Part shown: positions 15,842-24,024 of the stretch, piece after piece
How the letters are laid out: each line of letters starts with the position of its first letter
Numbering within the stretch: the first letter of the stretch is position 1
Source: Kitasatospora azatica KCTC 9699
GTDB taxonomy: Bacteria > Actinomycetota > Actinomycetes > Streptomycetales > Streptomycetaceae
DNA length: 64,000 nucleotides
Assembly (NCBI RefSeq): GCF_000744785.1
Contig: NZ_JQMO01000003.1
Span: 2,294,001-2,358,000, forward strand
Direction of reading: 5' to 3'
The notes under the pieces: generated by a model
Database searches by the model: none
Told to the model about the DNA's origin: nothing
What the model saw: only the letters and a program-made list of their open reading frames with translations
Translations under genes and position numbers: made by a program

Positions 15842-17062
15842 TCAGCTCAGGCGCTCGATCACCATCGCCATGCCCTGGCCGCCGCCCACGCACATGGTCT
15901 CCAGACCGAACTGCTTGTCGTGCCACTGCAGGGAGTTGATCAGGGTGGTGGTGATCCGGGCGCCGGTCATGCCGAAGGGGTGGCCGACCGCGATCGCGCC
16001 GCCGTTGACGTTCAGCTTGTCCAGGTCGACGCCCAGGTCCCGGTAGGACGGGATGACCTGGGCCGCGAAGGCCTCGTTGATCTCCACCAGGTCGATGTCG
16101 CCGATGGTCAGCCCGGCCCGCTGCAGCGCCTGGCGGGAGGCCTCGACCGGCCCGTAGCCCATGATCTCGGGGGAGAGCGCCGAGACGCCGGTGGAGACCA
16201 CCCGGGCCAGCGGCGTGATGCCCAGTTCGCGTGCCTTGGTGTCGGACATGATCACCAGGGCGGCGGCGCCGTCGTTCAGCGGGCAGCAGTTGCCCGCAGT
16301 GACCGTGCCGTCCGGCCGGAAGACCGGCTTGAGGCCCTGGACGGCCTCCAGGGTGACCCCGGCGCGCGGGCCGTCGTCGGTGGCGACCACGGTGCCGTCC
16401 GGGGTGGTCACCGGGGTGATCTCGCGCTCCCAGAAGCCGGCCTTGATCGCGGCCTCGGCCAGGTTCTGCGAGCGCACGCCGAACTCGTCCTGGTCGGCCC
16501 GGGTGACGCCCTTGAGCGCGGCCAGGTTCTCGGCGGTCTGGCCCATCGCGATGTAGGCGTCCGGCAGCAGCCCGTCCTCGCGCGGGTCGTGCCACTCTCC
16601 GCCGCCCTCGGCGGCCCGCTGCGCGGTGCGCGCCAGGGCCTCGTCGAAGAGCGGGTTCTGGGTGTTCGGCATGCCGTCCGAGGTGCCGTTGATGGAGCGC
16701 GAGACGGTCTCCACGCCGGCCGAGATGAAGACGTCGCCCTCGCCCGCCTTGATCGCGTGCAGTGCCATCCGGGTGGTCTGCAGCGAGGAGGAGCAGTAGC
16801 GGGTGATGGTGGTGCCGGGCAGGTAGTCCATGCCCATCTGGACCGCGACGATCCGGGCCAGGTTGTGGCCCTGCTCGCCGCCGGGCAGGCCGCAGCCGAG
16901 CATCAGGTCGTCGATCTGGCGCGGGTCCAGCTGCGGGACCTTGGCCAGCGCGGCCTGGATGATGTGGGCGGTCAGGTCGTCCGGGCGGACGTCCTTGAGC
17001 GAGCCCTTGAAGGCCCGGCCGATCGGCGAACGGGCGGCGCTGACGATGACGGCTTCGGGCAT
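15842..17062 (-). CDS. Acetyl-CoA C-acyltransferase (thiolase)
   Basis: This 406-residue thiolase condenses or cleaves acyl-CoA with acetyl-CoA in fatty acid or polyester-precursor metabolism. The nucleophilic cysteine is C90 in RYCSSSLQTT. The late motifs are NEAFA, NVNGGAIAVGHPFGMTG (catalytic His) and the final CVGGGQGMAMVIERL (second Cys). The ATG at 17062 follows GAGGAG, and the length is normal. The neighbours (SGNH hydrolase upstream on the same strand) do not define a pathway, so beta-oxidation versus biosynthetic direction is open. Confidence 0.95.
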   Translation of the reverse strand: MPEAVIVSAARSPIGRAFKGSLKDVRPDDLTAHIIQAALAKVPQLDPRQIDDLMLGCGLPGGEQGHNLARIVAVQMGMDYLPGTTITRYCSSSLQTTRMALHAIKAGEGDVFISAGVETVSRSINGTSDGMPNTQNPLFDEALARTAQRAAEGGGEWHDPREDGLLPDAYIAMGQTAENLAALKGVTRADQDEFGVRSQNLAEAAIKAGFWEREITPVTTPDGTVVATDDGPRAGVTLEAVQGLKPVFRPDGTVTAGNCCPLNDGAAALVIMSDTKARELGITPLARVVSTGVSALSPEIMGYGPVEASRQALQRAGLTIGDIDLVEINEAFAAQVIPSYRDLGVDLDKLNVNGGAIAVGHPFGMTGARITTTLINSLQWHDKQFGLETMCVGGGQGMAMVIERLS

Positions 17063-17108
17063 GACGGCTCCTCGGTAGTGTCGGGCTGCTACGGAGGGAA
17101 AGTTACTC

Positions 17109-18164
17109 TCAAGTAGCGCGGGCGTCACCTGGCTCGGGGTGTGAACTGGCTGACGCGGTCGCCTCGGCGGGGGTCGGCAGGCCGAACCGCAGCCGGTGCT
17201 TGACCAGGGCCCAGCGCCGCCCGCCCGCGCCCTCGGCGGCGGAGGCCACCTCGGTGCCGGACTGGCCGGCCGCCGTGGCCGCCGCGACCGCCATCGGCAG
17301 CACCGCCTCGCGCCGACCGGACGGCTCCGGCTCGGTGGCCTCCGGCCAGAGGTCGAGGGCCGCGCAGAGCGAGGGCAGCACCGCCATCGCGGCCGTGGCG
17401 TAGCCCTGGGCGGAGGGGTGGAAGCGGTCGGAGGCGAACATCTCGGGCCGGGCCGCGAACTCCGGGCCCAGCAGCGAACCGAGCGAGACGGTTCGCCCAC
17501 CCGCCTCCACCACCGCGATCGTCTGGGCCGCCGCCAGCTGTCGGCTGACCCGCCGGGCGATCCAGCGCAGCGGTGGCCGGACCGGCTTGATCGTGCCCAG
17601 GTCCGGGCAGGTGCCGACGACCACCTGGCAGCCCAGCGTGCGCAGGTCCCGCACCGCCTCGCCGAGCAGCCGGACGGCTTGGGTGGGCGGGGTGTGCCGG
17701 GTGACGTCGTTCGCGCCGATCATGATCACCGCGATGTCGGGACGGGACGCCAGGGCGAGCCGCACCTGGCGTGCCAGGTCGTTCGAACGGGCGCCGGAGA
17801 CCGCGACGTTGACCAGTCGGACCCGGCGCTCGGCGACCGAGGCCAGGCCGGCGGCGAGCAGCGCCCCCGGTGTCTCGCGGGCGCGGCGCACGCCCAGGCC
17901 GGCCGCCGTGGAGTCGCCCAGGAAGGTCAGCACCAGCGGCTGCTCGCCGTCCTGGGCCGGGTCGGCGAAGCCGTCCCCGTAGACGCCGTCCGCCTTCGGC
18001 GGGTCGCCCTCCAGGATGCCGACCGCGCGGATCGCCAGTCGGCTCTCGGTGATCAGCACGCCGGCCAGGCCGACCCCCAGCAGGCCGAGGCCACCCCCGC
18101 CGTAGGCCGCCGCGGTGGCGATCCGGCGGGCGACCCTGGCTCTCGACTGCTGCACCCCTGGCAT
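17109..18164 (-). CDS. Secreted or membrane-anchored SGNH/GDSL hydrolase
   Basis: This 351-residue esterase/lipase-like protein has an N-terminal hydrophobic segment at about residues 21-40 (YGGGGLGLLGVGLAGVLI). The four SGNH blocks are visible: LGDSTAAG with nucleophile S85, a glycine in VSGARSNDLA, GANDVT with N152, and SDRFHPS with D246 and H249. The catalytic domain is predicted to lie outside the membrane. The C-terminal 80 residues are Pro/Ala-rich and variable. It is divergent from cystathionine beta-synthase across a 158-bp gap. Substrate is not predictable. Confidence 0.9.
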   Translation of the reverse strand: MPGVQQSRARVARRIATAAAYGGGGLGLLGVGLAGVLITESRLAIRAVGILEGDPPKADGVYGDGFADPAQDGEQPLVLTFLGDSTAAGLGVRRARETPGALLAAGLASVAERRVRLVNVAVSGARSNDLARQVRLALASRPDIAVIMIGANDVTRHTPPTQAVRLLGEAVRDLRTLGCQVVVGTCPDLGTIKPVRPPLRWIARRVSRQLAAAQTIAVVEAGGRTVSLGSLLGPEFAARPEMFASDRFHPSAQGYATAAMAVLPSLCAALDLWPEATEPEPSGRREAVLPMAVAAATAAGQSGTEVASAAEGAGGRRWALVKHRLRFGLPTPAEATASASSHPEPGDARAT

Positions 18165-18322
18165 TCGGCGACCCCCTTCGCGTGCGCGGTGTTCTTGACC
18201 GACAGTTTCCCCGCTGCGTGCATACCCCTGGACACCTTCGCGCTACCGGGAGGCATCGGCCATCTGGCGCCATAGGCTTGGGATACCGAAGAACGCCATG
18301 GCCACAGACCGGGAGGACCCCC

Positions 18323-19723
18323 GTGCGGTACCACAATTCGATCATCGACCTGGTTGGAAACACTCCTTTGGTGAAGCTCACCAAGGTGACCGAGGGCATC
18401 TCCGCCACGGTGCTGGCGAAGGTCGAGTACTTCAACCCCGGTGGGTCGGTCAAGGACCGCATCGCGATGCGCATGATCGAGGCCGCCGAGGCTTCCGGCG
18501 CGCTCAAGCCCGGTGGCACCATCGTCGAGCCGACCTCCGGGAACACCGGGGTGGGACTGGCGATCGTGGCCCAGCAGAAGGGCTACAAGTGCATCTTCGT
18601 CTGCCCGGACAAGGTCTCCACTGACAAGATCAACACGCTCCGCGCGTACGGCGCCGAGGTGGTGGTCTGCCCGACCGCCGTGGCCCCCGAGCACCCCGAG
18701 TCGTACTACAACGTCTCCGACCGGCTGGTCCGGGAGACCCCCAACGCCTGGAAGCCGGACCAGTACTCCAACCCGGAGAACCCGGCCTCGCACTACCACT
18801 CCACCGGCCCCGAGCTGTGGGAGCAGACCGAGGGGAGGATCACCCACTTCATCGCCGGCGTCGGCACCGGCGGCACCATCTCCGGCACCGGCCGCTACCT
18901 GAAGGACGCCTCGGGCGGCAAGGTGCAGGTGATCGGCGCCGACCCGGAGGGCTCGGTCTACTCCGGCGGCACCGGCCGGCCGTACCTGGTGGAGGGCGTC
19001 GGTGAGGACTTCTGGCCGACCGCCTACGACCGCACGGTGGCCGACGAGATCGTGGCCGTCTCGGACAAGGACTCCTTCCAGATGACCCGCCGCCTCGCCA
19101 AGGAGGAGGGCCTGCTGGTCGGCGGCTCCTGCGGGATGGCCGTGGTGGCCGCGCTCGAGGTGGCCCGCCGGCTCGGTCCGGACGACGTGGTCGTGGTGCT
19201 GCTGCCGGACGGCGGCCGCGGCTACCTGTCGAAGATCTTCAACGACGACTGGATGGCCGACTACGGCTTCCTGCCGACCGCCGCCGACGAGGCGCACATC
19301 GGCGAGGTGCTGGCCCGCAAGGACGCGATCGAGCACGAGGGCATCCCGCAGTTCGTGCACATGCACCCGGGCGAGACGGTCGGCGAGGCGGTGCAGGTGC
19401 TGCGCGACTTCGGCGTCTCGCAGATGCCGGTGGTCTCGCCCGGCGCCGGGCACCCGGACATCATGGCCGGCGAGGTGATCGGCTCGGTGGTCGAGCGCGA
19501 CCTGCTGGCGGCGCTGTTCAGCGGTGGCGCGCAGCTCACCGACCTGCTGGAGCAGCACATGTCGCGGCCGCTGCCGGTGGTCGGCTCGGGCGAGTCGGTG
19601 ACCGGGCTGATGAGTGTGCTGGAGCAGGCGGACGCCGCGGTGGTGCTGGTCGAGGGCAAGCCGCAGGGGATCGTGACCCGGCAGGACCTGCTGGCCTTCA
19701 TGGCCGGGCGGGCGGCGCACTGA
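18323..19723 (+). CDS. Cystathionine beta-synthase with C-terminal CBS domains
   Basis: This 466-residue PLP enzyme condenses serine (or O-acetylserine) with homocysteine to cystathionine in reverse transsulfuration. The PLP lysine is K44 in FNPGGSVKDR. The substrate loop TSGNTGVG and phosphate-binding GVGTGGTISGTGR are intact. Two CBS regulatory modules follow from about residue 345 (FVHMHPGETVGEAVQVL, then LEQHMSRPLPVVGSGES). The GTG at 18323 gives MRYHNSIIDLVGNTPL and follows GGGAGG at 18311. A cystathionine gamma-synthase gene lies 4 kb downstream. The stop codon lies inside the first unit of a 17-bp tandem repeat. Confidence 0.95.
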   Translation: MRYHNSIIDLVGNTPLVKLTKVTEGISATVLAKVEYFNPGGSVKDRIAMRMIEAAEASGALKPGGTIVEPTSGNTGVGLAIVAQQKGYKCIFVCPDKVSTDKINTLRAYGAEVVVCPTAVAPEHPESYYNVSDRLVRETPNAWKPDQYSNPENPASHYHSTGPELWEQTEGRITHFIAGVGTGGTISGTGRYLKDASGGKVQVIGADPEGSVYSGGTGRPYLVEGVGEDFWPTAYDRTVADEIVAVSDKDSFQMTRRLAKEEGLLVGGSCGMAVVAALEVARRLGPDDVVVVLLPDGGRGYLSKIFNDDWMADYGFLPTAADEAHIGEVLARKDAIEHEGIPQFVHMHPGETVGEAVQVLRDFGVSQMPVVSPGAGHPDIMAGEVIGSVVERDLLAALFSGGAQLTDLLEQHMSRPLPVVGSGESVTGLMSVLEQADAAVVLVEGKPQGIVTRQDLLAFMAGRAAH

Positions 19724-19799
19724 CCTCCACCGCGCACTGGCCTCCATCGCGCACTGGCCTCCATCGCGCACTGGCCTCCATCGCGCACTGGCCTCTGGC
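19715..19799. repeat. 17-bp tandem repeat spanning the CBS stop codon
   Basis: Five 17-bp units of GCGCACTGGCCTCCATC start at 19715, 19732, 19749, 19766 and 19783. The first differs by A for G (making the TGA stop) and by one other base. The array therefore begins inside the coding region, with the last codons and stop as its first unit. Confidence 0.93.
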
Positions 19800-20264
19800 G
19801 GGCGGGTGCTGACTATGTTTCAGGGAATCGTTCGTTTTCCGACCAAGTGGTACACCCGCGTCACCTGGGCGCAGCACTCGGTTAACAACGTTCCTGCATC
19901 GTATTGAGCACGGCAAGACGCCGAGCGCGATGGCGGTAGTGACCGGGAGCGGCTCCCCGGGCACTGCGGTCATCGGGACACACGGACCGGCCCTGACCCG
20001 GTGACCTGTGTCTCCCTCCGCCTTCGGGAGGAGGGGCCCCTCGTGGGGGTCGTCGTCGTCCCGCCCCTGTACCGGTCCTCGGCCGGGCGCAGGGTGCGGC
20101 GACTCCCACGGCACCTCGCGCCGTCATGGCGCGGCTCCGCGGCTCCCGGGTGGGGGAGCGAGGCGGAGCACCGGCAGGGCCGGTCCTGGGTCTCCCCGGG
20201 CCGGCCCTCGCCGTTGGGCAGGTGTGTTTGGGAAGTTGCCGGGGTCCTCCCCTACGCTCGCCCC
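19800..20264. other. 465-bp gene-free region
   Basis: I see no supported gene here. CCTCCGCCTTCGGGAGG at about 20017 forms a short hairpin, and further GC-rich inverted repeats (GGGCCGGTCC/GGGCCGGCCC) lie near 20170-20210. The AT-richer part at 19815-19905, including GGTTAACAACG, could hold a promoter. No riboswitch class is recognisable. Confidence 0.4.
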
Positions 20265-20597
20265 ATGACCAGCACCGAAGGCACCAACATCGAAGACACC
20301 GACGCCCCCCGCTACGTCCGCCTCAGCATCGAGCTGATCGCCGAGATCACCGACGAGGGGGCCCTGAAGGCCGCCGCGCTGGCGCAGGTCGAGGCCGACG
20401 AGTACCTGGACGACGAGGAGCGCGCCCAGTCCGTCGAGGCGATCGAGGTGGACCCGTCGGGTTCGCTAGCCCACTTCATCGACCCGGTCGCGCTGCTCGG
20501 CGACGTCCCGGGCATCGAGCTGACCCAGGCCACCTGGGAGTCCGCGCAGACCGCCTTCGACCCGGAGGACGACAGCTACGAGTTCGAGGTCGAGTAG
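20265..20597 (+). CDS. Acidic hypothetical protein, 110 aa
   Basis: This small, strongly acidic soluble protein starts MTSTEGTNIEDTDAPRYVRL and ends DPEDDSYEFEVE. It has one predicted alpha/beta region (SIELIAEITDEGALKAAALAQVE) and no cysteine, signal or membrane segment. Third-position GC bias supports coding. I do not recognise the family, although short acidic proteins of this type are common and conserved in Streptomyces. It is separated from the next gene by 216 bp. Confidence 0.75.
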   Translation: MTSTEGTNIEDTDAPRYVRLSIELIAEITDEGALKAAALAQVEADEYLDDEERAQSVEAIEVDPSGSLAHFIDPVALLGDVPGIELTQATWESAQTAFDPEDDSYEFEVE

Positions 20598-20739
20598 TCG
20601 ACTTCGGGCAGTTCGTCGGGTCGTCAGTCCAGCCCACTACTTTGCAAACTTTGCATACCGCCTTGCCGTGTGTCGGCTGGGCGGTATGTCCATTTTTGGC
20701 GCTATCTTTCATCGTCTCGTACGATCTGAACCTCTTCGT

Positions 20740-20766
20740 GGAACCGGGTTCGCCCAGGCTTGCGTC
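20740..20766 (+). promoter_or_regulatory. Candidate ECF sigma-E-like promoter of the L,D-transpeptidase
   Basis: GGAAC at 20740-20744 is followed by an 18-bp spacer and CGTC at 20763-20766, 47 bp before the start codon. The -35 GGAAC with a -10 ending in GTC is the known pattern of Streptomyces SigE, which controls cell-envelope stress genes. The match is by eye only. Confidence 0.45.
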
Positions 20767-20813
20767 AGTAAGTCCGATATGACCCACCGGAGTCGGCAGC
20801 AGGGAGACGGAAC

Positions 20814-22073
20814 GTGACGACACGGCAGGAGCAGGAGCGCGAAGCGATACCCGGGGGTTGGAGCCGGCGCGGCATGCTGGCCGGACTGATCGGTGCCCCG
20901 GTCCTGCTGCTCGCGGCCTGCAACGACAGCAAGGGCGGCAGCAGCTCCGCCGCCGGGCAGGCGGGGGCGGGTGGCGGCGCGAACCCCTCGCCCCGCACCT
21001 CCGCGGCCGTGATCACCGTCTCGCCCGCCGACGGCACCGCGGGCGCCGCCTTCACCGCGCCGGTCACCGTCGCCGTCGCCGCCGGCACCCTCAGCTCGGT
21101 CAAGGTCACCGACCCGACCGGCCGCGAGATACCCGGCCGGCTCGCCCCGGACGGGGCGAGCTGGACCACCACCGGGCCGCTCAGCAGCAGCACCAAGTAC
21201 GCCGTGGCCGCCGTCGCCGCCGACAAGGACAGGCTCGCCGCCGACGCCACCACCAGCTTCACCACCGCCACCCCCGCCAGCACCTTCGTCGGCCACTTCA
21301 GCCCGGAGGACGGCTCCACGGTCGGGGTCGGCATGCCGGTCTCGATCACCTTCAGCACCCCGGTGACCGACCGCAGGGCCGTCCAGCAGGCGATCACCGT
21401 CCTCGCCGACCCGGGCGTCGAGATCGTCGGGCACTGGTACTCCAGCACCCGGCTCGATTTCCGCCCCGAGCAGTACTGGGCCAAGGGCACCAAGGTCACC
21501 CTGAAGCTGCGGCTCAAGGACGTCGAGGGCGCCAAGGGCGTCTTCGGCACCCAGTCCAAGGACGTGAACTTCACCGTCGGACGGGCCCAGACCTCGGTCG
21601 CCGACCTCGCCGCCGGCACCCTCACCGTCACCACCGACGGCCAGGTCAGCGCCGTCTGCAAGGTGATCGGCGGGGCGCCCGACCACCGGACCTGGGGCGG
21701 AAAGATGGTCATCTCCGAGCGCTTCACCCAGACCCGGATGAACTCCGCCACGGTCAACCTCGGTGACGAGTACGACATCCCCGACGTCCCGCACGCCCAG
21801 CGCCTGACCACCTCGGGCACCTTCATCCACGGCAACTACTGGTCCGCGCCCTCCGCCTTCGGCCACACCAACGCCAGCCACGGCTGCATAGCCCTGCGCG
21901 ACGTCAAGGGCGCCGGCGACCCCGGCACCGACGCCGCGAAGTTCTACGCCTCCTCGATCACCGGCGACGTGGTCGAGGTCGTCAACTCCGGCGACCGCAC
22001 GGTGGATCCGGCCAACGGCCTGGGTGACTGGAACATCGGCTGGGCCGACTGGAAGGCCGGCAGCGCAGTCTGA
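20814..22073 (+). CDS. L,D-transpeptidase lipoprotein with Ig-like domains
   Basis: This 419-residue exported lipoprotein is predicted to form 3-3 peptidoglycan cross-links. The N-terminus has a twin-arginine-like SRRG and a lipobox LLAAC with lipidated C36. A Ser/Gly linker and two Ig-like beta domains follow (TVSPADGTAGAAF; SPEDGSTVGVGMPVSITF). The C-terminal YkuD domain has the catalytic SHGCIALRD with C358 and an upstream histidine in FIHGNYW. The GTG at 20814 gives the signal sequence. A GGAAC-type promoter candidate just upstream would fit envelope-stress control. Confidence 0.92.
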   Translation: MTTRQEQEREAIPGGWSRRGMLAGLIGAPVLLLAACNDSKGGSSSAAGQAGAGGGANPSPRTSAAVITVSPADGTAGAAFTAPVTVAVAAGTLSSVKVTDPTGREIPGRLAPDGASWTTTGPLSSSTKYAVAAVAADKDRLAADATTSFTTATPASTFVGHFSPEDGSTVGVGMPVSITFSTPVTDRRAVQQAITVLADPGVEIVGHWYSSTRLDFRPEQYWAKGTKVTLKLRLKDVEGAKGVFGTQSKDVNFTVGRAQTSVADLAAGTLTVTTDGQVSAVCKVIGGAPDHRTWGGKMVISERFTQTRMNSATVNLGDEYDIPDVPHAQRLTTSGTFIHGNYWSAPSAFGHTNASHGCIALRDVKGAGDPGTDAAKFYASSITGDVVEVVNSGDRTVDPANGLGDWNIGWADWKAGSAV

Positions 22074-22150
22074 CGGTGCGCCAGTCGCCGCTCGATCGCG
22101 GCGACCGAATCCCGCCAGCCCGCCGGCCCCCGGATCGGCAGGCTGGCGGT

Positions 22151-22636
22151 ATGACCTACACCGTCAACCCGATTGCTCCCGCTGTCCTCGCCGAACTGCG
22201 CCGCCTGGACGACGCGGGCGACGTGCCGGTCCGGGTGCACACCGTTGAAGGCGGCGCCCCGCTGCGCTGCTGCCTGCGCCGCGCCGATCCCGGCGCCGAC
22301 CTGCTGCTGCTCTCCTACGCCCCGCTGCGCCGCTGGGCCGACGAAGTGGGCGCCCACCCGGGCCCGTACGACGAACTCGGCCCGATCTTCATCCACGCCT
22401 GCCCGCAGGACTGCCCCGGTGCCGGCCCCGAGTACCCGACCGCCATGCACCAGGGCGACCGCGTCTTCCGCGCCTACGACCACAACGGCCACATCCTGCG
22501 CGGCGTGGTGGTCGAACCCGACCCCGCCCTCGCGGATGAGGTTCTCACCGCCATGCTCAGCGATCCCCAGGTCGCGGTCGTCCACCTCCGAGCGGTGGAG
22601 TTCGGCTGCTTCCAGCACGAGGTCCGGCGCGCCTGA
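22151..22636 (+). CDS. DUF1203 family protein
   Basis: This 161-residue protein matches DUF1203 by pattern: PVRVHTVEGGAPLRCCLRRA, LLLLSYAPL, GPIFIHACPQDC, YDHNGHI, and VVHLRAVEFGCFQHEVRR at the end. The function is unknown. Conserved Cys and His residues (IHACPQDCPG; FGCFQHE) hint at metal binding, but this is inference. The ATG at 22151 was chosen to match the family start (MTYTVNPIAP). The gene stands alone between the transpeptidase and the surface-protein gene. Confidence 0.85.
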   Translation: MTYTVNPIAPAVLAELRRLDDAGDVPVRVHTVEGGAPLRCCLRRADPGADLLLLSYAPLRRWADEVGAHPGPYDELGPIFIHACPQDCPGAGPEYPTAMHQGDRVFRAYDHNGHILRGVVVEPDPALADEVLTAMLSDPQVAVVHLRAVEFGCFQHEVRRA

Positions 22637-22778
22637 CGGTTGCTGCTGCCGACTTCGCGCCTGCCGACCTCGCGCCTGAGGCCGGCTCGACATTGCGGCC
22701 GGTAAGGGTAATTGGCTCGTCCGAACCGGTGATCCTTCGGTGCTGCATGCGACCCACCACTCTCGATAGGACGTAGAC

Positions 22779-22808
22779 AGAAGATCGGTTTTTCCGATCT
22801 TCTAGGAG
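22779..22808 (+). promoter_or_regulatory. Hairpin abutting the ribosome site of the surface-protein gene
   Basis: A perfect 10-bp stem, AGAAGATCGG (22779-22788) and CCGATCTTCT (22794-22803), closes a TTTTT loop. AGGAG (22804-22808) follows at once, 4 bp from the ATG. Such a hairpin could protect the mRNA or gate ribosome access. Confidence 0.75.
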
Positions 22809-22812
22809 TGCC

Positions 22813-23865
22813 ATGCGCGCCCGCATCACGAGTCTGCTCATCTCCGGACTCGCATCAGCCGCCCTCGTCTTGGCCGGCAGTAGTACGGCTCACGCCGCCA
22901 CGGTCACCGAACAGTCCGCCGAATCCCAGCCGCTGGCGTTCCAGAGCGGGTGGCTCGACAGCTTCCTGCAGCTGGCCGCCGAGGGATCCGGGCCAGCGGC
23001 GGAGGACCAGCTCGCCGACCAGGGCCAGTCCGCCGACCAGGGGCAAGCCACCGACCTCATCCGCCCCGGCATGCGGGTCGACTCGGACAGCGACCGGTCC
23101 TCCGAGTTCGCCCTGCCGCAGGAGTTCACGGACTCCGCGGCGCAGCCGGCCGAAGTGGCCGCCCCGACCGGTGGGTTCGGCGCGCCGGGCCAGTCGCTGT
23201 TCGGCGGCCTGCCGATGGTGCAGCCGCAGGATGTCCCGCAGACGCTGGTGCAGGGGACGTCCGGCGAGCACGGCGGCAAGCCCGGCAAGGAGCACGGCGA
23301 GCACGGGACGAAGCCCGGCGAGCACGGCGCCAAGCCCGGCCCCAGCCAGGGTCAGGGCCAGGGTCAGGGTCAGAAGGACGACCAGGGCCAGCAGCAGGGC
23401 CAGGGTCAGAAGGACGACCAGGGTCAGCAGCAGGGCCAGGGCCAGAAGGACGACCAGGGTCAGCAGCAGGGCCAGGGCCAGAAGGACGACCAGGGCCAGC
23501 AGCAGGACCAGGGCCAGGCCCAGGACGTCTCGATCACGGTGATCGTGGAGAACAAGCAGGACAACAAGCAGGAGGTCAAGCAGGACAACAAGCAGGAGGC
23601 CAAGCAGGAGCAGGACAACAAGCAGGCTCAGGACAACAAGCAGGACAACAAGAACATCAACAAGATCGGCGTGTCGGAGGAGTCCCTGGCCCCCCACGCG
23701 GCCAAGCCGGGCCACCACCCGGCCCCGCCGCAGGCCGCCGCTCACCCGGAGAAGGGCGAGCTGGCCCACACCGGCGCCGACGTGCAGACGCTGATCCCGG
23801 TCACCGCCGCCCTCATCATGGCCGGCGGAGCGATGGTGCTGTTCACTCGCCGTCGGCGCGCGTAA
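22813..23865 (+). CDS. Sortase-anchored Gln/Asp/Lys-rich surface protein
   Basis: This 350-residue exported protein has a signal peptide (residues 1-30, ending STAHAA) and a middle of low-complexity repeats. Four copies of a 12-residue unit QGQGQKDDQGQQ lie at about 180-235, followed by a run of DNKQE/DNKQA units. The C-terminus has the sorting signal LAHTG at 317-321, a hydrophobic segment (TAALIMAGGAMVLF) and the basic tail TRRRRA. LAxTG is the known motif of class E sortases in Streptomyces. It is probably covalently attached to the wall with the hydrophilic repeats exposed. No enzymatic domain is seen. A terminator follows at 23893. Confidence 0.88.
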   Translation: MRARITSLLISGLASAALVLAGSSTAHAATVTEQSAESQPLAFQSGWLDSFLQLAAEGSGPAAEDQLADQGQSADQGQATDLIRPGMRVDSDSDRSSEFALPQEFTDSAAQPAEVAAPTGGFGAPGQSLFGGLPMVQPQDVPQTLVQGTSGEHGGKPGKEHGEHGTKPGEHGAKPGPSQGQGQGQGQKDDQGQQQGQGQKDDQGQQQGQGQKDDQGQQQGQGQKDDQGQQQDQGQAQDVSITVIVENKQDNKQEVKQDNKQEAKQEQDNKQAQDNKQDNKNINKIGVSEESLAPHAAKPGHHPAPPQAAAHPEKGELAHTGADVQTLIPVTAALIMAGGAMVLFTRRRRA

Positions 23866-23892
23866 CGGCTGCCGCACTTCCTGAGCAGTGGT

Positions 23893-23927
23893 CAGACGGC
23901 CCCCACCAGGCAGGTGGGGGCCGTCTG
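23893..23927 (+). terminator. Terminator after the surface-protein gene
   Basis: A perfect 15-bp stem (CAGACGGCCCCCACC at 23893-23907 with its complement at 23913-23927) has a 5-nt loop, 28 bp after the stop codon. Confidence 0.9.
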
Positions 23928-24024
23928 CTGTCCGCTCGGGACGGTGCGACGACGAAAGGGCACCCTGCCGGCGCCACGCCGTCAGCCCGCGCCCCGGTTC
24001 CCCCTTGGCACTACTCTCAGGCGT

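Noticed and set aside
19800..20264. A possible cobalamin or SAM riboswitch in the gap after cystathionine beta-synthase.
   Set aside because: None of the conserved boxes of these classes could be found, and the downstream gene is a hypothetical protein.
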